Assembly: GCA_947454295.1 (NCBI GenBank)
Contig: CANGMO010000010.1
Coordinates: forward strand, 1 to 15,840
Source: Verrucomicrobiota bacterium
GTDB lineage: Bacteria; Verrucomicrobiota; Verrucomicrobiia; Limisphaerales; UBA9464
Length of the DNA: 15,840 nt
Direction of reading: 5' to 3'
Part shown: positions 6,923 through 12,921 of the stretch, one piece after another
Layout of the letters: every line of letters starts with the position of its first letter
Position numbering within the stretch: the stretch's first letter is position 1
Notes under the pieces: model-generated
The model's database searches: none
The model's input: only the letters and a program-made list of their open reading frames with translations
What the model was told of the DNA's origin: nothing
Made by a program: the position numbers and the translations under genes

Positions 6923-7801
6923 ATGATGTCCAACGCAACACCCGGCTCCGAGCCGCGCCAGCACTCGTGTCTTTACGAGTGCTCGGTGCTGCATGAACGC
7001 CGGGTTCCCCGACGGCATCGCTTCGAGTACCGCATCTTCATGATGCTGCTGGATCTCGACGAACTCCCCCAGCTGGAGCGGTCGCTCCGCAGCTTCGGCC
7101 ACCGGACCGCCGGTCTGCGGCCGTACCGGTTCCTAGATTCCGACCACCTCCAGTACCCACCACCAGCTCCTGGTGCGCCGCCAATCCCACTGCGGGCCTC
7201 GCTGACCGCGTGGCTGGCACAGCAGGGAGTCACCATCCCCAGCAATGCCCGCATTCGTCTGCTCACGCTCCCTCGGGTGCTCGGGTACGTGTTCAATCCG
7301 GTCAGCTTCTACTTCATTCACGATGAGGCCGGGCAGCCGCTCGCCGCCGTGGCAGAAGTGCAGAACACCTTCGGCGAGCTCAAGCCCTACCTGGTGCCGA
7401 TAGACAGCACCACGGGCACGGCGGGACGATTTCGCTGCGTGGTTCCCAAGGAATTCTACGTGTCGCCGTTCATCGGACTCGACCTCCGATTCGACTTCCG
7501 CCTGCAAAACCCCGGAGAACGGTTGGTCATCGGCGTGAACGACCTCGACGCCGACGGCACCACGCATCTTGTCAGCACCCTTACCGGGTCCCGTCGACCG
7601 CTGACCGACCACGATCTGCTCGCCGTCACCGCCCGGTATCCGTTGGTGACTCTGCGCGTGATCACTCTCATTCACTGGCACGCCCTGCGCCTGTGGCTCA
7701 AGCGGCTGCCGTGGCATCGCAAGGCGGATCATCCGGAGCTGCAGCGAAACGTGCTCCGCCCCCATGCCTCCCTCGCTCCGGTCGCACCTCCAGTTTCCTG
7801 A
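6923..7801 (+). CDS. DUF1365 family protein
   Basis: The 292-residue protein carries the signatures of DUF1365 (COG3496). These are an early CSVLHERRVPRRHRFEYRIFM stretch (about 20-40), LPRVLGYVFNPVSFYF (116-131), AEVQNTFGE (144-152) and PKEFYVSPF (175-183). The family has no established reaction. It is repeatedly encoded beside CFA-type methyltransferases, flavin amine-oxidase-like proteins and DUF1295 proteins, so a part in fatty-acid or lipid modification is generally assumed. Length is normal. It opens the plus-strand cluster and is followed after 15 bp by the propeller gene. Two adjacent ATGs (6923, 6926) could start it; a GGAGG about 22 nt upstream is too far to decide. Confidence 0.88.
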   Translation: MMSNATPGSEPRQHSCLYECSVLHERRVPRRHRFEYRIFMMLLDLDELPQLERSLRSFGHRTAGLRPYRFLDSDHLQYPPPAPGAPPIPLRASLTAWLAQQGVTIPSNARIRLLTLPRVLGYVFNPVSFYFIHDEAGQPLAAVAEVQNTFGELKPYLVPIDSTTGTAGRFRCVVPKEFYVSPFIGLDLRFDFRLQNPGERLVIGVNDLDADGTTHLVSTLTGSRRPLTDHDLLAVTARYPLVTLRVITLIHWHALRLWLKRLPWHRKADHPELQRNVLRPHASLAPVAPPVS

Positions 7802-7816
7802 ATCGTGTCTCCATCC

Positions 7817-9082
7817 ATGTCCAACCCCCGTCCCCTTCTGGCCGTTATCCTGTGTGCCGTGGCTCTGGCTCCCGCGCTTCAGGCCGCCGATTGGTCGTCC
7901 TGGCGCGGTCCTAATCGCGACGGCATCACCACGGAGACCACCTGGTCCAGCGACTGGCAGGGTGACGGCCCGAACCGGCTGTGGAAGGCGAACGTCGGTG
8001 TGGGCTTCTCCTCCATGGTGGTTGCCGAAGGCCGCCTGTTCACGATGGGCTGGGAGACCAACGCCGATCACGTGATCTGCCTGGACGCCGTCACCGGCAA
8101 GACGCTTTGGTCGCATCAGTACCCGGAGGTGCTGGGTGACAAAATGTACGAAGGCGGCCCCAATTCGACCCCGCTGGTGGTCGGATCGCGACTCTTCACG
8201 GCCAGCAAATCCGGCAATCTCCACTGCTATGATGCCAGCACCGGCAAGGTGCTGTGGAACCTCAATCTGGAGAAGGTGATCGGCGCCAACGTGCCCATGT
8301 GGGGCATTTCCGGCGCGCCGGTGCTCGCCGATTCCAAGACCCTGCTCTTCAACTACGGCCCGCACGGAGTCGCCGTCGAACCGGAGTCGGGACGGCTCTT
8401 GTGGCAGTCGGGGACCAACAAGGACATGAGCTTCACCGCTCCGGTGGTGACCACCTTGAACGGGCAACCAACCGCCCTGTTTCACATGTCTGAGGCGCTC
8501 GTAGCGGTGGAGCCGTCCAGCGGAAAGCCGCTGTGGCAATCCAAGTTTGGACAGGGGTATCGCACCCATTGCTCGGATCCCGTCGTCAGCGGAAATCGAG
8601 TGTTCATCAGTTCCGGGGATGACGGCGGCGAACTGCTGCAGATCGACGGCACCTCGGCCAAGCGGGTGTGGAAGAACAAGAATCTGTCCACCTTCACCGG
8701 GACCGCGGTGTTGATCGACGGCCACCTCTACGGCCACGAGACCGGCGGCTACAAGCGCGACAATCAGGAACTGCGCTGCGTGGACTTCGCCACCGGCGCG
8801 ATCCGCTGGGGGCAGAAGGGTTTCGGCCAGGGTTCGGTGATTGCCGCGGGCAATCGGTTGCTCGTGCTTGCCGAGAATGGGGAATTGAGCGTGGTGCGTG
8901 CGACTCCGGCCCGCTTTGAATTACTCGCGCGGACCCAAGCGGTGGGCGGTAAGTGCTGGACGGCACCGGTGCTGGCCAACGGGCGAATTTACGTGCGCAA
9001 TGCGAAGGGCGATCTGGTGTGCCTCGACGTCCGCCCGCGACAAACCGCGAGTCTCGACCTGCCCGCCTCCAATCCACTCTGA
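7817..9082 (+). CDS. Secreted PQQ-type beta-propeller protein inside the lipid cluster
   Basis: The 421-residue protein has a signal peptide (MSNPRPLLAVILCAVALAPALQA, cut before ADW). The mature start DWSSWRGPNRDGI is the PVC propeller hallmark. Propeller blades are recognisable as CLDAVTGKTLWSHQY, CYDASTGKVLWNLNL, EPESGRLLWQSG, EPSSGKPLWQSKF and CVDFATGAIRWGQKG. It resembles the protein at 881-2224 in order and length, so the two are likely ancient paralogues. I chose the ATG at 7817 over the upstream GTG at 7805 because it gives a clean signal peptide. The gene lies 15 bp after DUF1365, and its stop codon is 2 bp before the GTG of methyltransferase 1, so it is probably translated from the same mRNA as cytosolic lipid enzymes. 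Cofactor binding and substrate are unknown. Confidence 0.87.
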   Translation: MSNPRPLLAVILCAVALAPALQAADWSSWRGPNRDGITTETTWSSDWQGDGPNRLWKANVGVGFSSMVVAEGRLFTMGWETNADHVICLDAVTGKTLWSHQYPEVLGDKMYEGGPNSTPLVVGSRLFTASKSGNLHCYDASTGKVLWNLNLEKVIGANVPMWGISGAPVLADSKTLLFNYGPHGVAVEPESGRLLWQSGTNKDMSFTAPVVTTLNGQPTALFHMSEALVAVEPSSGKPLWQSKFGQGYRTHCSDPVVSGNRVFISSGDDGGELLQIDGTSAKRVWKNKNLSTFTGTAVLIDGHLYGHETGGYKRDNQELRCVDFATGAIRWGQKGFGQGSVIAAGNRLLVLAENGELSVVRATPARFELLARTQAVGGKCWTAPVLANGRIYVRNAKGDLVCLDVRPRQTASLDLPASNPL

Positions 9083-9084
9083 CC

Positions 9085-10377
9085 GTGAACCGTTCCGAGA
9101 CCTCCTCCCCGCCCGCGCCCGAGCTCGAGAGCCTGGCCCTCGCCTCGGCCCGTCCGGGTGCCATCGATCGACTCTGCGAATCCCTGGTGTTTCGTGCGCT
9201 GTCCCCGATGACCCGCGGTCGGCTTACCCTCCACCTTCCCAACGGCTCCACGCGCCAGCTCGGCACCGGACACGACGGTCCCGAGGCGCAAATGCACATC
9301 CACAGCGCCCGCTTCTTCCGTCGCGGCGTCATCGGAGGCGACATCGGATTCGGTGAATCTTACCAGGCCGGTGAATGGGATTCCCCGGATCTGGCCGCAG
9401 TCATTGGATGGTTCTGCGCCAACGCCGACAGCGCCCCCACCTTCAGCGGCACCGCCAATCGCGATCCCTTCACCAACATCGGCCGCGTCGCGAACTGGCT
9501 CCGGCACCGGTTCAATCGGAATAGCCTCAAGGGATCGAAGGCCAACATCCACGCCCACTACGACCTGGGAAATCCGTTCTACTCGCTCTGGCTGGATCCC
9601 ACGATGACCTACAGCGCCGCGCTGTTTGAATATCCCGACCAGGATCTTGCTGCCGCGCAATCAGCCAAGTACGAGCGGCTATGCCAGGAATTGCGCCTGC
9701 GTCCCTCCGATCACGTGCTGGAAATCGGCTCCGGATGGGGTGGGTTTGCCGAGCACGCGGTGCGTCACCATGGCTGCAAGGTCACCACGGTCACCATTTC
9801 CGAGGAGCAGCATCGCTTCGCGGCCGACCGGTTCCAGCGGGTCGGCATCGCGGACCGTGCCGAAGTACAACTTCAGGATTACCGTCTGCTCCGCGGGAAG
9901 TTTGATCGCATCGTCAGCATCGAAATGCTGGAGGCGGTCGGGGACGAATTTCTCGAAACCTACTTTGGCAAGGTGCAGTCGCTGCTGGGACGCGATGGCC
10001 TGTTTGCCGCCCAGTTCATCACCTGCCCGGACGCCCGCTATCACGAACTGCGGCGCGGCGCAGACTGGATCCAGAAGCACGTGTTCCCGGGTTCACTGCT
10101 GCTCTCGATGAATCGCGTGGGCCAGGCGATCCAGCGCACGGGATCCCTTTCTCTCCACTCACTGCAGGACCTGGGTCTCGACTACGCCAAAACACTGCTG
10201 CAATGGCGCCAGCGCTTCAATGCGCAGCTCACGGCGGTTCGGGAACTGGGGTTTGACGACCGGTTCATCCGCACCTGGAACTACTACCTCGCCTACTGCG
10301 AGGCCGCCTTCGCCTGGCGGAACATCAGCGTCGTCCAGGCCACGTGGACCGGGCCCAACAACCGCTCCCTGCGTTGA
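9085..10377 (+). CDS. CFA-synthase-family SAM methyltransferase 1
   Basis: The 430-residue protein is of the COG2230 cyclopropane-fatty-acyl-phospholipid synthase family. Residues 45-120 form the N-terminal lipid-side domain (GRLTLHLPNG, GGDIGFGESYQAGEWDS). The methyltransferase core has HYDLGN (158-163), SAM motif I VLEIGSGWGG (211-220), SIEMLEAVG (278-286) and DWIQKHVFPG (327-336). Compared from memory with E. coli Cfa, the bicarbonate-site cysteine (YSCAY) is alanine here (YSAAL, A178), FEHVG is LEAVG, and LLHTIG is AQFIT, so the equivalent histidine is gone; E283 and Y367 remain. It is therefore probably not a cyclopropane synthase but a methylase of unsaturated acyl chains, as in furan or methyl-branched fatty-acid pathways. 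The GTG start, 2 bp after the propeller stop, suits coupling; the upstream extension to 8953 overlaps the propeller gene and is rejected. Confidence 0.9.
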   Translation: MNRSETSSPPAPELESLALASARPGAIDRLCESLVFRALSPMTRGRLTLHLPNGSTRQLGTGHDGPEAQMHIHSARFFRRGVIGGDIGFGESYQAGEWDSPDLAAVIGWFCANADSAPTFSGTANRDPFTNIGRVANWLRHRFNRNSLKGSKANIHAHYDLGNPFYSLWLDPTMTYSAALFEYPDQDLAAAQSAKYERLCQELRLRPSDHVLEIGSGWGGFAEHAVRHHGCKVTTVTISEEQHRFAADRFQRVGIADRAEVQLQDYRLLRGKFDRIVSIEMLEAVGDEFLETYFGKVQSLLGRDGLFAAQFITCPDARYHELRRGADWIQKHVFPGSLLLSMNRVGQAIQRTGSLSLHSLQDLGLDYAKTLLQWRQRFNAQLTAVRELGFDDRFIRTWNYYLAYCEAAFAWRNISVVQATWTGPNNRSLR

Positions 10378-10384
10378 CCCGCCC

Positions 10385-10720
10385 ATGATTGTCCTCCTGC
10401 GTATCGCGTTCACCGGTGTCGTGATGGCGATGCTGTGGGTCACCTCCTGGGCCAGTCTGCAGGTGCCGCTTTGGGAGACGCCACGCGCGGTGGCCACGCA
10501 CCCGTGGTTCATCGCCACGCTGTTCGACACCTACTTCGGATTCCTCACCTTCTGGCTCTGGCTGGCCTGGCGCGAGCGGGGCGGCCTTCGCAGCGTCGTC
10601 TGGCTCGTGGCGATCCTCCTCCTCGGCAACATCGCCATGGCCACCTACGTGTTGATCCAACTCTTCCGCCTGCCCTCCACGGCATCGGTCGATCAGCTCT
10701 TCACCCGGCGCACCCGATGA
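10385..10720 (+). CDS. Small membrane protein, DUF1475-like
   Basis: The 111-residue protein has three predicted membrane helices (about 4-24, 43-62 and 70-92). Recognisable features are RIAFTGVVMAMLWVTSWASL at the start, TLFDTYFGFLTFWLWLAWRE in the middle and a hydrophobic third helix ending in LIQLFRLP. This pattern fits the DUF1475 family as I recall it; that call is less certain than the existence of the gene. It starts 7 bp after methyltransferase 1, so the two are very likely co-transcribed. A membrane anchor or partner for the neighbouring lipid enzymes is an inference. A longer reading frame from 10220 overlaps the methyltransferase gene and is not used. Confidence 0.75.
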   Translation: MIVLLRIAFTGVVMAMLWVTSWASLQVPLWETPRAVATHPWFIATLFDTYFGFLTFWLWLAWRERGGLRSVVWLVAILLLGNIAMATYVLIQLFRLPSTASVDQLFTRRTR

Positions 10721-10737
10721 TTCGTTCCCGTATTTGC

Positions 10738-10845
10738 GGTAGGGCGAACCTCCTGGTGAGCCGTGTGGACGGACGCGCATGCCTTCGCCCCAGGGCATCC
10801 CAACCGCCATCTACGCGCCCGGCTCGGCAGGAGCCTCGCCCTACC
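10738..10845. repeat. 108-bp inverted-repeat element within the operon
   Basis: The 25-bp left end (10738-10762, starting GGTAGGGCGA) is an inverted copy of the right end (10821-10845, ending TCGCCCTACC), with 21 of 25 positions matching. The core contains a smaller dyad, ATGCC...GGCAT. There is no room for a transposase. This fits a MITE-like or REP/BIME-like non-autonomous element. It lies 17 bp after the DUF1475-like stop codon and about 80 bp before the DUF1295 start, so the RNA of this operon could fold into a long hairpin here. Confidence 0.7.
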
Positions 10846-10884
10846 AAAGGCTGTCGCGCTATCGGTGCGTCCTCCCTATTCATC

Positions 10885-10908
10885 CCTTCAACACTTCAAC
10901 CCTTCAAC
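10885..10908. repeat. Three-copy octad repeat (CCTTCAAC)
   Basis: CCTTCAAC, ACTTCAAC and CCTTCAAC follow each other without gaps, 17 bp before the GTG of the DUF1295 gene. The unit resembles the CTTCGAC heptads at 833-860, which also stand just before a start codon. Confidence 0.55.
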
Positions 10909-10925
10909 GATCTCCCCTTCCCCCC

Positions 10926-11765
10926 GTGACCCTGGCCCTCGTCATCGCCGCGGGGCTGCTCTTTGTCGTCGCCGAAATGACGGCCACCTTTCTGGCGGCA
11001 CGTCGGCTCAACAACTTCGGGATCGTGGACGTGGTCTGGTCCCTCGGCTTCACCCCGCTGGTGTGGATCGCCTTCGCGATCGCCTCGCTCCGCACCTATG
11101 ACGCAAAACTCAATGCGCATCCCGAGTGGAACTGGCCGGCGGCCCTGACCGTCGCCGGGCTCGTGACCCTTTGGAGTCTCCGGCTCGGCATGCACCTGTT
11201 CGTGCGAGTGCGCTCCCATCATCCGGTGGAGGACGTTCGCTACGCCCGGCTGCGTCAGGAATGGGGATCCGCCACCAACCAGCGCATGTTCGGGTTCTTC
11301 CTGCTTCAGGGAGTCCTTCAACTCGTGCTCGCCACGCCGTGGATCGCTGTTCTCCTCGACACGACGCCCGCCCCCTCCTTCCAGCTCTCCGGCTGGGGGC
11401 TCGTGGGCGTGGCGTTGTGGTGGATCGGCCTCATCGGCGAATCCGTCGCCGATCGCCAGCTGGCCCGCTTTCGCTCCAATCCCGCCAACCGCGGCCAGGT
11501 ATGCCAGCTCGGGCTTTGGAACTATTCGCGGCATCCCAACTACTTTTTCGAATGGCTGATCTGGGTCGCCTACGCCGTCTTTGCCCTGGGATCGCCGTGG
11601 GGTTGGATCGGCCTGCTCTCCCCGCTGTTGATGGGACACTTCCTCATCAACGTGACCGGCATTCCCATGACCGAGGCGCTGTCCGTGCAGTCGAAGGGCG
11701 ATGCCTATCGCGAGTACCAGCGGACCACGAGTGCGTTTGTGCCGTGGTTCAAGGGAAAGGGGTGA
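10926..11765 (+). CDS. DUF1295 membrane protein, steroid 5-alpha-reductase-like fold
   Basis: The 279-residue multi-pass protein belongs to DUF1295 (COG3752), related to steroid 5-alpha-reductases and isoprenylcysteine methyltransferases. The NAD(P)H- or SAM-binding C-terminal half shows GLWNYSRHPNYFFEWLIW (186-203), then GIPMTEALSVQSKGDAYREY and the terminal TSAFVPWF. The N-terminal half has NNFGIVDVVWSLGF (29-42) and LWSLRLGMHLFVR (82-94). About seven hydrophobic helices are expected. A likely role is reduction or modification of an acyl or isoprenoid double bond in the membrane. I chose the GTG at 10926 because it preserves the first helix; an earlier frame from 10779 merely translates the inverted-repeat element and the octad repeat. 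The 205-bp gap before it is the largest inside the cluster; methyltransferase 2 follows after 25 bp. Confidence 0.88.
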   Translation: MTLALVIAAGLLFVVAEMTATFLAARRLNNFGIVDVVWSLGFTPLVWIAFAIASLRTYDAKLNAHPEWNWPAALTVAGLVTLWSLRLGMHLFVRVRSHHPVEDVRYARLRQEWGSATNQRMFGFFLLQGVLQLVLATPWIAVLLDTTPAPSFQLSGWGLVGVALWWIGLIGESVADRQLARFRSNPANRGQVCQLGLWNYSRHPNYFFEWLIWVAYAVFALGSPWGWIGLLSPLLMGHFLINVTGIPMTEALSVQSKGDAYREYQRTTSAFVPWFKGKG

Positions 11766-11790
11766 CCGGTGATCCGTGCGCGGTGATTGC

Positions 11791-12834
11791 ATGACGTTTT
11801 CCATGATCGATTCCTTGTTAACCCGGGATGTCTTTCCCGACTTCGTGATTCGCTTTGGAATCCGGCGACTGCTGCGGCAGCGGCTGCAGGAGGAGAACCG
11901 CGGAAGCTGGGAGGCGAATCGCGAACACCTGCGCCAGCTCATGGACGGCCTGCGCCAGTCGCCGATTGCCATCGAGACGGCCGCCGCCAATGAGCAGCAC
12001 TACGAAGTACCCACCCGCTTTTATCAGCTCTGCCTTGGGCCGCGCCTCAAGTACTCGTCCTGCTACTACCCCACCGGCCGCGAAACACTCGCCCAGGCCG
12101 AGGAGATCATGCTCGCCCTCACCTGCGAGCGCGCCCAGCTGAAGGACGGGCAGGACATCCTGGAACTCGGCTGCGGCTGGGGATCGCTCACCCTGTGGAT
12201 GGCCGAGAAGTATCCCCAGGCACGCATCACCGGCGTCTCGAACTCCGCCACGCAAAAGCTCCACATCGACGCCGAGTGCGTCCGCCGCGGGCTGAAGAAC
12301 GTGACCATCGTCACCTGCGATGCGAACCGTCTCGAACGCACGGCCGCGACGTATGATCGCGTGGTGTCGGTCGAGATGTTCGAGCACATGAAGAACTATG
12401 AACGGCTGCTGGCGAACATCGCCCGGTGGCTCAAGCCCGACGGACGCCTCTTCGTGCACATCTTCACCCATCGCGAATTCGCCTATCACTTCGTGGCCCG
12501 CGATGCGTCCGACTGGATGAGCCGCTACTTCTTCACCGGCGGCATCATGCCGAGTGATGATCTCCTGCTGCACTTTCAGCGCGACGTCGAACTGGTCGAT
12601 CACTGGGTCGTGAACGGCCAGCATTACGGGCAAACCGCGGAGCACTGGCTGGAGAACATGGATCGCCACGAACCCGAAATTCGCCGGATCTTCGCCGAAA
12701 CCTACGGTGCCGATCAGGAAACCAAGTGGTGGGTCTACTGGCGCGTCTTCTACATGGCCTGCGCGGAACTGTGGAATTTCCGTTCCGGCAACGAGTGGGC
12801 GGTGAGCCACTACCTGTTTCGTCCGCGGGAATAG
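11791..12834 (+). CDS. SAM methyltransferase 2, coclaurine N-methyltransferase-like
   Basis: The 347-residue protein is a class I SAM methyltransferase of the CFA superfamily but of a different branch from its neighbour. Motifs are NEQHYEVPTRFYQLCLG (67-83), LKYSSCYY (86-93), SAM motif I ILELGCGWGS (113-122), SVEMFEHMKNYE (183-194), FVHIFTH (211-217), FFTGGIMPS (237-245) and a conserved tail (WAVSHYLF). As I recall it, plant (S)-coclaurine N-methyltransferase has nearly the same blocks (KQHYELP, LKYSSC, EMFEHMKNYE, FFTGG-MPS). C91, E188 and H189, and H213 occupy the places of catalytic or bicarbonate residues in CFA enzymes. The acceptor is unknown; context favours a lipid over an alkaloid. 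ATG 11791 is preferred to the GTG at 11776; the ATG at 11803 is also possible. It follows DUF1295 after 25 bp. Confidence 0.88.
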   Translation: MTFSMIDSLLTRDVFPDFVIRFGIRRLLRQRLQEENRGSWEANREHLRQLMDGLRQSPIAIETAAANEQHYEVPTRFYQLCLGPRLKYSSCYYPTGRETLAQAEEIMLALTCERAQLKDGQDILELGCGWGSLTLWMAEKYPQARITGVSNSATQKLHIDAECVRRGLKNVTIVTCDANRLERTAATYDRVVSVEMFEHMKNYERLLANIARWLKPDGRLFVHIFTHREFAYHFVARDASDWMSRYFFTGGIMPSDDLLLHFQRDVELVDHWVVNGQHYGQTAEHWLENMDRHEPEIRRIFAETYGADQETKWWVYWRVFYMACAELWNFRSGNEWAVSHYLFRPRE

Positions 12835-12907
12835 CGCCAGGCAAGGCACTTCAAACCGCAGCTGAGCGGAGTTCGCGAATCCGCATTGCCACCTTCGCTT
12901 GGTACGG

Positions 12908-12912
12908 CAGGA
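12908..12912 (+). promoter_or_regulatory. Ribosome binding site fixing the GTG start at 12922
   Basis: CAGGA stands 9 nt before the GTG at 12922. It supports that start over the TTG at 12886, which would put 12 extra residues ahead of the signal peptide. Confidence 0.55.
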
Positions 12913-12921
12913 TTTCCCGCC

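Noticed and set aside
6576..6941. Possible small gene on the minus strand in the divergent gap
   Set aside because: The translation is arginine/proline/glycine-rich with no known motif, and it covers the region that must hold the promoters.
7133..8737. A 534-codon open frame on the minus strand
   Set aside because: It is opposite DUF1365 and the propeller gene; same GC-driven shadow effect, with no motif.
10738..10908. A CRISPR-like or satellite array between the DUF1475-like and DUF1295 genes
   Set aside because: The only repeats are one pair of inverted ends and a three-copy octad; there are no regularly spaced identical direct repeats with unique spacers.
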